This document shows positions 8,576 to 15,022 of a stretch of 64,000 bases of DNA, piece by piece (the first letter of the stretch is position 1; every line of letters begins with the position of its first letter). The position numbers and the translations under genes are program-made. The stretch comes from Pseudomonas taetrolens. GTDB taxonomy: Bacteria; Pseudomonadota; Gammaproteobacteria; Pseudomonadales; Pseudomonadaceae. The stretch lies in the NCBI RefSeq assembly GCF_900475285.1, contig NZ_LS483370.1, forward strand, positions 4,779,872 to 4,843,871, given 5' to 3'. The notes beneath the pieces are model-generated. The model saw only the letters and a list, made by a program, of their open reading frames with translations, ran no database searches and was not told where the DNA came from.

Positions 8576-9676
8576 ATGAGCACTCTCACGCGATTCTTGA
8601 CTCCCGCCCTGTGCGCCAGCGCTCTGCTGAGCAGCGCCGTACAGGCCGAGGAGCGTACCCTGCGGGTCTACAATTGGTTCGATTACATCACTCCGAAAAC
8701 CTTGGTCGACTTTAAAAAAGACACCCAGGTGAAGCTGATCTACGACATTTTCGACACCAATGAAGCGCTGGAGGCCAAGCTGCTGACCGGTAATTCGGGG
8801 TACGACGTGGTGGTTCCGTCTAATGTGTTTCTGGCCAAGCAAATCGAAGCCGGGGTTTTTCAACCACTGGACCGCAGCAAGCTGCCCAACTGGAATCATC
8901 TGGACCCCAAGCTGATGAAGTTGATCGAGGCCAATGATCCGGGTAACCAATTCGCTGTGCCGTATATGTACGGCACCATCCTGATCGGCTTCAACCCGGA
9001 CAAGGTCAAAGCTGCATTGGGTGAACATGCACCGGTCGACAGTTGGGACCTTATTTTCAAAGAAGAGAACATCAGCAAGCTCAAGCAATGCGGTGTTGCG
9101 CTGCTGGATTCACCCTCCGAAATAGTGCCGCTGGCGCTGCAATACCTGGGTTTGCCGCCTAACAGCAGCGATCCCAAGGACTACGCCAAAGCGGAGGCCT
9201 TGCTGATGAAAATTCGCCCGTACATCACCTACTTCCACTCCTCCAAATACATGGCCGACATCGCCAATGGCGATATCTGCGTAGCGGTAGGTTATTCGGG
9301 GAGCTTCTCGCAAGCAGCCAACCGGGCCAAAGACGCCAACAATGGTGTGACCGTCGACATGCGCCTGCCTAAAGAAGGTGCGCCGATCTGGTTCGACATG
9401 CTGGCGATCCCTAAAGGGGCCAAAAATCCGGAAGACGCCCACACCTTCATCAACTACTTGCTTGAGCCCAAAGTGATTGCGCCGATCAGCGATTTTGTCG
9501 GCTATCCCAATCCGAACAAAGACGCTACTGATCTGGTGGCCCCAACCATTCGCAACAACCCTAATTTGTACCCCACCGAAACAGCCATGAGCTCGCTCTA
9601 CACCCTCACTCCGCTGCCACGCGAAGCCGAGCGTGTCCGGACGCGGATATGGACCAAGATAAAATCCGGAACTTAA
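8576..9676 (+). CDS. PotF-like periplasmic polyamine-binding protein of an ABC importer
   Basis: 366 aa. A cleavable signal peptide (positive Arg, hydrophobic core, ...SSAVQA at about 24) precedes ERTLRVYNWFDYITP, the classic start of PotD/PotF proteins. WFDMLAIPKGAKNPEDAH at about 270 belongs to the same family. The ribosome-binding site GAGGA is inside the last codons of the amidohydrolase gene and fits ATG 8576; an ATG at 8567 overlapping the stop is too close to it. No permease or ATPase gene follows, so the protein must share a transporter encoded elsewhere. Context suggests binding of putrescine, spermidine or their acetylated forms. Confidence 0.9.
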   Translation: MSTLTRFLTPALCASALLSSAVQAEERTLRVYNWFDYITPKTLVDFKKDTQVKLIYDIFDTNEALEAKLLTGNSGYDVVVPSNVFLAKQIEAGVFQPLDRSKLPNWNHLDPKLMKLIEANDPGNQFAVPYMYGTILIGFNPDKVKAALGEHAPVDSWDLIFKEENISKLKQCGVALLDSPSEIVPLALQYLGLPPNSSDPKDYAKAEALLMKIRPYITYFHSSKYMADIANGDICVAVGYSGSFSQAANRAKDANNGVTVDMRLPKEGAPIWFDMLAIPKGAKNPEDAHTFINYLLEPKVIAPISDFVGYPNPNKDATDLVAPTIRNNPNLYPTETAMSSLYTLTPLPREAERVRTRIWTKIKSGT

Positions 9677-9688
9677 CGCAGCGCACCA

Positions 9689-9723
9689 CCTTGTAGACGC
9701 GGGCTTGTCTCGCGTCTACAAGG
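9689..9723. repeat. REP-like palindrome between convergent genes
   Basis: Perfect 13-bp inverted repeat CCTTGTAGACGCG / CGCGTCTACAAGG with a GGCTTGTCT loop. No T-run follows on either strand. The core resembles the TGTAGGAGCGGGCTTGTCCCGC type of Pseudomonas REP element, and its site between two convergent genes is typical. It may also stop transcription. Confidence 0.6.
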
Positions 9724-9729
9724 GTGACG

Positions 9730-11277
9730 TCATGCCCAGGCCGCGCCCAATCGTTTCAATGCCGCCTTGATGTCCCTTTCCGGCACGGCAGCAAAGCCCA
9801 GTACTAGCCCGGCGCGGTTATCCACAGGCTCAACTGAGTCTTCTTGCCAATAACGGCTTAGCCCGTTGATTTCTACATCGACTGCCCCGGCCTGGGCCAG
9901 AAGTTGCTGCTCACGTTCAAGGCTTGCTACCGGTACGGCAACATGTAGCCCCGCCGCAATGCTCGGCAAAGCCCCCACGCCCGCCAGTCCGGATGGCCAA
10001 TCGGCCATTAACGCGTTACGCCTGCTCAATGCGGCCCGACGCATACGCCGGATATGACGCTGAAAATGTCCCGTTGCCATAAATTCAGCCATCACCGCCT
10101 GAGTACTGACCTCGGAATGACGCATATCCAGCGAGCGTCGACGGGCAAATGGCTCGATCAAATCCGCAGGCAATACCAAATACCCCAACCGTAATGCCGG
10201 GAAGGCGACCTTGCCGAAGGTACCGACATAAATCACCCGTCCTTGCCGATCCAGCGCTGCCAAAGGTGCCAGCGGTGCACCGCTATAGCGATACTCGCCA
10301 TCGTAGTCGTCTTCGACGATCCAGCCTTGGGTCCGCTCTGCCCAGGCCAGCAGCTCCAGTCGCCGGGCCAGGCTCATGGTGACACCGGTCGGGTATTGAT
10401 GGGACGGTGTGACATAGGCCAGGCGACAGTTGTTCAAATGCGCCAGTGCAGAACAATCCATACCGTCCTGATCTACCGCCACACCCTGTACTTGAGCCCC
10501 GGCAATCGCAAAGGCATAAGCGGCAGCACGGTAGCCCGGGTTTTCCACAGCGACCCCCTCACCCGGCTCAACCAGCAGCTGTGCACAAAGGCTAATTCCT
10601 TGCTGCGCACCACTTGTGATCAAAATTTGATCAGCTGTACACGATAAACCCCGGGAAGTTCGCAAATAGGCCGCAATGAGCCCTCGCAAACGCTCATCCC
10701 CCGCCGGGTCGCCATAGCACAGCTGCTGCAAGTCCGGCTTACGCCAAAAAGCCGCCTGCAGCTTGCTCCATACCTCAAAAGGAAATAAGTCAAAAGCAGG
10801 TACCCCCACCCGAAATGCCCTGGGAGGACCACTTGGAGGCAGGTCAAGCGAGTGCGTAGCCACCCTGTTCAAGGCAGTGCTGTGGATAACTTTACTGGAT
10901 GTAATTACAGGTATTTTTGCCGATTTTGTGGATAACCCTGGGGATAAGCTTGTTGAAAACCCTGTGGACAAGTTAGTGGACAACTTTTTTAGCGGTAGGG
11001 CTTTTTCCGGTAATTGCGCAACGTAAGTGCCATCACCAATCCGCCCTTCAATAAAGCCCTCGGCATACAGTTGGTCATAGGCCCGCACCACGCTATTGCG
11101 CGAAATACCGAGGGCTGTTGCGAGATCGCGACTGGCAGGCAACCGCGAGCCACTGCTCAAACGACCATCCAATACACGCTGGCGTAATGCCTGATAGAGC
11201 TGGCGGCTCAACCCCAGTTTAGGGTCTAGCTCAATACCGGCCGGGTTGAAGGCAATCGACAGCGCTGAGTCGGACAT
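9730..11277 (-). CDS. MocR/PdxR-type regulator (GntR HTH fused to a PLP aminotransferase-like domain)
   Basis: 515 aa. Residues 20-90 form a GntR winged helix (LYQALRQRVLDGRLSSGSRLPASRDLA begins this region). From about 150 to the end is a fold-type I aminotransferase domain, with EDDYDGEYRY and GTFGKVAFPALRLGY, the latter holding the PLP lysine. It is therefore of the GabR/PdxR group, which senses PLP or PLP adducts. The linker (about 97-120) contains five tandem four-residue units of the form LSTx, encoded by 12-base repeats that resemble DnaA boxes. It is divergent from a PaiB/GNAT operon 89 bases away, its likely target. Confidence 0.9.
   Translation of the reverse strand: MSDSALSIAFNPAGIELDPKLGLSRQLYQALRQRVLDGRLSSGSRLPASRDLATALGISRNSVVRAYDQLYAEGFIEGRIGDGTYVAQLPEKALPLKKLSTNLSTGFSTSLSPGLSTKSAKIPVITSSKVIHSTALNRVATHSLDLPPSGPPRAFRVGVPAFDLFPFEVWSKLQAAFWRKPDLQQLCYGDPAGDERLRGLIAAYLRTSRGLSCTADQILITSGAQQGISLCAQLLVEPGEGVAVENPGYRAAAYAFAIAGAQVQGVAVDQDGMDCSALAHLNNCRLAYVTPSHQYPTGVTMSLARRLELLAWAERTQGWIVEDDYDGEYRYSGAPLAPLAALDRQGRVIYVGTFGKVAFPALRLGYLVLPADLIEPFARRRSLDMRHSEVSTQAVMAEFMATGHFQRHIRRMRRAALSRRNALMADWPSGLAGVGALPSIAAGLHVAVPVASLEREQQLLAQAGAVDVEINGLSRYWQEDSVEPVDNRAGLVLGFAAVPERDIKAALKRLGAAWA
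10881..10983. repeat. Cluster of DnaA-box-like 9-mers inside the MocR linker, part of a 12-base tandem repeat
   Basis: TGTGGATAA is perfect at 10881-10889 and 10927-10935. One-mismatch copies follow at 10939 (TGGGGATAA) and 10963 (TGTGGACAA), and a two-mismatch copy at 10975. The last four are phased at 12, 24 and 12 bases because the DNA encodes LSTN-LSTG-FSTS-LSPG-LSTK in reverse. Either a simple low-complexity linker or a DnaA-binding array embedded in a gene. Confidence 0.6.
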
Positions 11278-11366
11278 AAATTGGACCTGTGAAAATGACC
11301 ATTAATGGCTCTTACAACAAGCCAATAGCCTGCCTAGGATGCAGTCATTCGCCAAGGAAAACTTCT

Positions 11367-11996
11367 ATGTATATCCCCCGCGCCTTCGAAGAACTGCACA
11401 CGCCCACCTTGCATGAACAGATGCAAGCCACGCCTTTACCGGTACTCGTGACTCACGACAGCCAAGGCCTGTTCGCCAGCCATATTCCTTTGCTGCTAAA
11501 CCCGCACGAAGGCGACTACGGCACGCTGTACGGACACTTTGCTCGCGCCAACCCGCAGTGGCAGACCCTGGCCGAAGGCGCTGAAGCGCTGGTGATCTTC
11601 ACGGGCGAGCAGGCTTACATCAGCCCGTCCTTCTACCCCAGCAAAGCTGAACACGGCAAAGCGGTCCCTACCTGGAACTACGTGGCGGTCCACGCCTACG
11701 GCCAGGCCGAAGTATTCGACGATGCCGAACGCCTGCTGGCGCTGGTCAGCGAGTTGAGCAACAAGCACGAGTCCAGTCGCTCCCAACCTTGGGCTGTCAG
11801 TGACGCGCCTACGGACTACATCGACAGCATGCTCAAGGCGATTGTTGGTTTTCGTCTGCCAATCACCCGCTTGGACGGCAAACGCAAACTCAGCCAAAAC
11901 CGCAATGCTGCCGATCAGGCCGGCGTGCGATCCGGGCTTTTGGCCAACAGCAACCCGCAAGACCACGCACTCGCACTTTTAATCGCTAAGGAATAG
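11367..11996 (+). CDS. PaiB-family FMN-binding protein
   Basis: 209 aa. The start MYIPRAFEELHTPTLHEQM and the later AYISPSFYPSKAEHGKAVPT and NYVAVHAYG are PaiB family hallmarks; the fold is a split-barrel flavin-reductase-like domain (PF04299). In Bacillus, PaiB is linked with the acetyltransferase PaiA in control of sporulation and protease genes; in Pseudomonas the biochemical role is unsettled. ATG 11367 follows AAGGAAA. It leads an operon with two GNAT genes (4-base and 13-base gaps), divergent from the MocR regulator. Confidence 0.88.
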   Translation: MYIPRAFEELHTPTLHEQMQATPLPVLVTHDSQGLFASHIPLLLNPHEGDYGTLYGHFARANPQWQTLAEGAEALVIFTGEQAYISPSFYPSKAEHGKAVPTWNYVAVHAYGQAEVFDDAERLLALVSELSNKHESSRSQPWAVSDAPTDYIDSMLKAIVGFRLPITRLDGKRKLSQNRNAADQAGVRSGLLANSNPQDHALALLIAKE

Positions 11997-12000
11997 CACC

Positions 12001-12453
12001 GTGCCCCAGCCACTCCAGATCAAACCTGCCACTGCCGCCGATCATGATCACTGGCTACCTCTGTGGCAGGCGTATTTGCACTTCTATAAAACCGAGTTGC
12101 CGGCCGAGGTCAGTCAATCTACCTGGCAGCGCTTTCTCGACCCCACCGAGCCCACTCACCTGGCGCTGGCATGGAAGGGTGATACAGCCGTGGGCATGGT
12201 GCACTACATCTATCACCGCTCTAACTGGAGCATTGGTAACTCCTGCTACCTTCAAGACCTGTTTGCCAGCCCGGAGGTGCGCGGTACAGGTGTCGGCCGA
12301 CAGTTGATCGAACATGTTTACGCCGCCGCCCGCGCCGCGCAGTGTGCCAAAGTCCACTGGCTGACCCAGGAAACCAATGCCACGGCGATTCGGCTTTATG
12401 AACGTATTGCCGAACGCCCCGGGTTTATTCAGTTTCGCAAATCCTTGTCATAA
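12001..12453 (+). CDS. GNAT-family N-acetyltransferase
   Basis: 150 aa, GTG start 4 bases after paiB-like stop with AAGGA upstream. The acetyl-CoA pyrophosphate loop is in the segment EVRGTGVGRQLIEHV at about 94-108 (R-x-x-G-x-G pattern), and the C-terminal half ends TNATAIRLYERI, the usual GNAT motif B. The substrate is unknown. Pairing with a PaiB homologue recalls the PaiA/PaiB arrangement, in which PaiA acetylates polyamines. Confidence 0.85.
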   Translation: MPQPLQIKPATAADHDHWLPLWQAYLHFYKTELPAEVSQSTWQRFLDPTEPTHLALAWKGDTAVGMVHYIYHRSNWSIGNSCYLQDLFASPEVRGTGVGRQLIEHVYAAARAAQCAKVHWLTQETNATAIRLYERIAERPGFIQFRKSLS

Positions 12454-12466
12454 AAAGGAACGCGCA

Positions 12467-13147
12467 ATGTCGGAATCTCTACAACACTGGCAACCGGCCC
12501 AAGCGCCCGACAACAGGTCCCTCGAAGGGCGCTTCATTCGTCTGGAAAAGCTAGACCCGATACGTCACGGCGATGAATTATGGCTAGCCTTACAAGGGCC
12601 GGACAGCGACCCCAAGCTGTGGGACTACTTGCCCTACGGACCTTTCCACGAGCGCACCACATTCGATGCATGGCTCAAGAACCACGCCGCCAGCCTTGAC
12701 CCGCATTTCTACAGCGTTATCGATAAATCCAATGGCCAGGCACAAGGGCTGCTCAGCCTGATGTCCATCGTTCCGGATCATGGGCGAATCGAGATCGGCC
12801 ACGTGACCTTTGGTGCCCCTATGCAGCGTTCGCCGAAAAGCACCGAAGCCGTGTACCTGCTGGCCAAGGAAGCCTTCGCACTGGGCTACCGTCGTCTGGA
12901 ATGGAAGTGCAATAACGACAACGCCAGATCCAAGCGTACCGCAGTACGATTGGGGTACACGTTTGAAGGGGTTTTTCGCCAGCATATGGTGGTAAAAGGC
13001 AAAAATCGTGATACCACGTGGTACAGCATTATCAGTACACAATGGCCGCCTATAGCCGCAGGCTTCGAAAAATGGCTGGCATTGGATAACCAACCAGAAA
13101 GCGGCCAAATAAGAACCCTGGAAGAATGCAGAGACTCAACTGTATAA
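12467..13147 (+). CDS. GNAT-family N-acetyltransferase, RimJ/RimL-like
   Basis: 226 aa with ATG 12467 after AAAAAGGAA. The fold is the RimL-type GNAT: LEGRFIRLEKLD at the N-terminus, IEIGHVTFGAPMQRS near 105 and RLEWKCNNDNARSKRTAVRLG near 145, then GYTFEGVFRQH. It is the third gene of the PaiB operon and is followed by a strong terminator. The substrate is not predictable; small-molecule acetylation in resistance or detoxification is as likely as protein acetylation. Confidence 0.85.
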   Translation: MSESLQHWQPAQAPDNRSLEGRFIRLEKLDPIRHGDELWLALQGPDSDPKLWDYLPYGPFHERTTFDAWLKNHAASLDPHFYSVIDKSNGQAQGLLSLMSIVPDHGRIEIGHVTFGAPMQRSPKSTEAVYLLAKEAFALGYRRLEWKCNNDNARSKRTAVRLGYTFEGVFRQHMVVKGKNRDTTWYSIISTQWPPIAAGFEKWLALDNQPESGQIRTLEECRDSTV

Positions 13148-13160
13148 AAAATGATCAGAG

Positions 13161-13188
13161 CGCCCGACAAGAACTGTCGGGCGTTTTT
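13161..13188 (+). terminator. Intrinsic terminator of the PaiB-GNAT operon
   Basis: Stem CGCCCGACA / TGTCGGGCG, five-base loop, then TTTTT (13184-13188). Confidence 0.93.
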
Positions 13189-13202
13189 GTGTCAGGCAGG
13201 GG

Positions 13203-13478
13203 TTAAAACTTTCGAGGCCGGCGCACGACACCCATCTGCAACCCAAAAGGCTTAAAGACTGCATTCAGGGATTTAAGCGTGGGATTACCTTCGTCGTGCT
13301 CGATTTGAATCAACGTACGCACCGAGATTTTGCACATGCGGGCGTACTGGGTTTGCTGCAACTGAGTGACATCCACCCGAAAGCGCTTCACCGCCTCGCC
13401 CAAGGTGATTTTGCCTTGGGCCAGGTCATCTTCAATGCTCTGGATTTTTGCCTGGCGAACGTCGATAGAGAGCGTCAT
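13203..13478 (-). CDS. Small HTH (Xre-type) protein, putative HipB-like antitoxin
   Basis: 91 aa from ATG 13478, which overlaps the HipA-like stop as ATGA; a second ATG at 13490 is also in frame. The C-terminal half is a helix-turn-helix of the Cro/Xre kind (ARMCKISVRTLIQIEHDEG, then PTLKSLNAVFKPFGL), and it ends in a basic tail. By position it is the partner of the HipA-like kinase. It is encoded downstream of the kinase, the reverse of the usual hipB-hipA order. It is the probable ligand of the four TGCA-N6-TGCA palindromes upstream. Confidence 0.82.
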   Translation of the reverse strand: MTLSIDVRQAKIQSIEDDLAQGKITLGEAVKRFRVDVTQLQQTQYARMCKISVRTLIQIEHDEGNPTLKSLNAVFKPFGLQMGVVRRPRKF

Positions 13479-14800
13479 TTCAAGCCCCATTCCTGCAGTC
13501 GCTGATCGAGATTCCTCAGCGCAATTTGCGGATGATTCATCGTCACATCCGGTAAGCCGCTGGCGCTGAGTAGATCGGGCAATGCCAATAGTTGCTGCGC
13601 GTCGTGGCGCAAGCGATCAAAGGCCAATTGCGGGTCGATAACGCCGCGCAATGAATCACACGCAGCGCGCCAATCAACCGCCCCCGCTCGCTCGATAGCC
13701 AAAGGCCATTTAGTAGTTCGGGTAATGCCTTCGTCATCCATCACCATCGGCGCCAGGTCATAAATCGGCGCCAGGCGAAACGAATCCGAGCCACGAATGA
13801 TCGCAGTGTTGCGCCCGTGGTTATCGCTGTTGCCCAGAATTTTGTTCAGCAGATCGCGGCGCAGATATTCAGCGACCAAATCCGGGATTTGCGCTTGCTG
13901 CCCCGCCTGTGTCCAAAGGGTGGCCAGCAACTCGACAACTTCCAGATGAGTCATGGTGCTCCCAGGTTCCGTGACTTGGGCCAAGGAGTAGATCGACTCT
14001 ACGGCGTAGCGCTGAACGCCTTGAGCCTCGATGTGACGGTCAAAACGCTGCATCCACAGGCTTGGCTTGCGCCCCTCTTCCAACGCCAGGCCCTGGGCCG
14101 GAACAGTTTCAATTCCTAGCGCCTGCAAGGCCTGGTAGTAAAGGAACTCACTGCGCAAAATGACCTGATCACGCTCGAAGGCCTGGTTGCGGGCAAACTT
14201 GATAAACCAGTGCTGTTTAACCTGAGCGTCTGCGAGGGTGGCGTCCGGGTACAGCAAGCCGTCAGCACCCTCAGCCATCAATAGCTTGGGAGCCTCGCCA
14301 CCCGCACCCGTTGCACCACCAATCGCCGCACCCTGTTCGTGGGCGTACTCCAGAAAGCTATTGTCACGAACGATGACATCCTCACGCGAAAAACCCATCG
14401 CCTGACGCTGATCGAGCTGCTCAAACGATTCTTTTATTCGCAGATGCCCAATAGGCGCGGGCGTGCTTCGCCCCAGCAAAAACAAGTCATCGCTCAGGTG
14501 CTCCGGCTTTTCACGGCCTATTTGTTTGATCAGCACTTTTTTCGCCGCACCCGCAGGCGCGATGTCATGCAAAAACGCCGGGGCCTGCTTCGTGTGTCTG
14601 GCATCCCACTCAAGAGGAACACACGCGCTCACCGATGCGGCGAAAGGACTGTCGATGGCGCCCAGATTATCCAGCAGATAATCCTGTTTATAGCCAAAGC
14701 GACACGGACCATCGAGGCCTTTTTCCGGCTCAGGAAAAGCCAGCGTCATCGCATCCAGCCATTGGCCGGCACTGTAGAGCTGAAGGGTCAGCTGAAACAT
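13475..14800 (-). CDS. HipA-like Ser/Thr kinase, putative toxin
   Basis: 441 aa. Kinase features are intact: a glycine-rich loop GGATGAGGEAPKLL (161-174), Lys201 in WFIKFARN, the catalytic segment GNSDNHGRNTAII (Asp326) and the metal-binding segment LAPIYDLAPM (Asp348). The glycine loop reads GAGGEAPK, closer to the YjjJ/HipH branch than to canonical HipA, whose autophosphorylated serine lies in SIAGAQEK. ATG 14800 follows AGGTGA at 14805-14810. It overlaps the HTH gene by four bases. Canonical HipA inactivates glutamyl-tRNA synthetase; the target here is unknown. The 170 bases upstream hold four regularly spaced palindromes, so tight autoregulation is expected. Confidence 0.85.
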   Translation of the reverse strand: MFQLTLQLYSAGQWLDAMTLAFPEPEKGLDGPCRFGYKQDYLLDNLGAIDSPFAASVSACVPLEWDARHTKQAPAFLHDIAPAGAAKKVLIKQIGREKPEHLSDDLFLLGRSTPAPIGHLRIKESFEQLDQRQAMGFSREDVIVRDNSFLEYAHEQGAAIGGATGAGGEAPKLLMAEGADGLLYPDATLADAQVKQHWFIKFARNQAFERDQVILRSEFLYYQALQALGIETVPAQGLALEEGRKPSLWMQRFDRHIEAQGVQRYAVESIYSLAQVTEPGSTMTHLEVVELLATLWTQAGQQAQIPDLVAEYLRRDLLNKILGNSDNHGRNTAIIRGSDSFRLAPIYDLAPMVMDDEGITRTTKWPLAIERAGAVDWRAACDSLRGVIDPQLAFDRLRHDAQQLLALPDLLSASGLPDVTMNHPQIALRNLDQRLQEWGLK

Positions 14801-14809
14801 AACGTCACC

Positions 14810-14823
14810 TGCAATTTAATGCA
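14810..14823. promoter_or_regulatory. Operator-like palindrome O1, TGCA-N6-TGCA
   Basis: TGCAATTTAATGCA. It abuts the ribosome-binding site of the HipA-like gene. First of four equally spaced copies. Confidence 0.75.
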
Positions 14824-14851
14824 CTTTCACGACCGAGAAATAACACATACC

Positions 14852-14865
14852 TGCAATATAGTGCA
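14852..14865. promoter_or_regulatory. Operator-like palindrome O2, TGCA-N6-TGCA
   Basis: TGCAATATAGTGCA, flanked by C and G so the palindrome extends outward (CTGCA...TGCAG). Centre is 42 bases from O1. Confidence 0.75.
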
Positions 14866-14892
14866 GGCATACCGATATTTCCTTTGCTTTCA

Positions 14893-14906
14893 TGCATTTT
14901 ATTGCA
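14893..14906. promoter_or_regulatory. Operator-like palindrome O3, TGCA-N6-TGCA
   Basis: TGCATTTTATTGCA. Centre is 41 bases from O2. Confidence 0.75.
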
Positions 14907-14926
14907 GATAAGTTGCCCTTTTAACC

Positions 14927-14956
14927 TTGATATCTGCACTAAAGTGCAGATATCAA
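14927..14956. promoter_or_regulatory. Operator-like palindrome O4 within a 30-bp perfect palindrome
   Basis: The core TGCACTAAAGTGCA (14935-14948) is the fourth copy, centre 42 bases from O3. It is extended on both sides by TTGATATC / GATATCAA, so the whole 30 bases are a perfect inverted repeat with an AA centre. Confidence 0.75.
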
Positions 14957-14965
14957 ATTCAAGGT

Positions 14966-14991
14966 AAAAAAAAGGGGAGCACATGCTCCCC
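14966..14991 (-). terminator. Intrinsic terminator of pycA-pycB
   Basis: Stem GGGGAGCA / TGCTCCCC (14974-14981, 14984-14991); on the minus strand it is followed by a run of eight T (14966-14973 read in reverse). Confidence 0.9.
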
Positions 14992-15022
14992 CGAGGTTTA
15001 AAGCGTTTGGATCAAAGGCGTA

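Noticed and set aside
13012..13025. ATACCACGTGGTAC as a second parS
   Set aside because: It is palindromic but differs from GTTCCACGTGGAAC at three of 14 positions and lies within a GNAT gene; not called without binding data.
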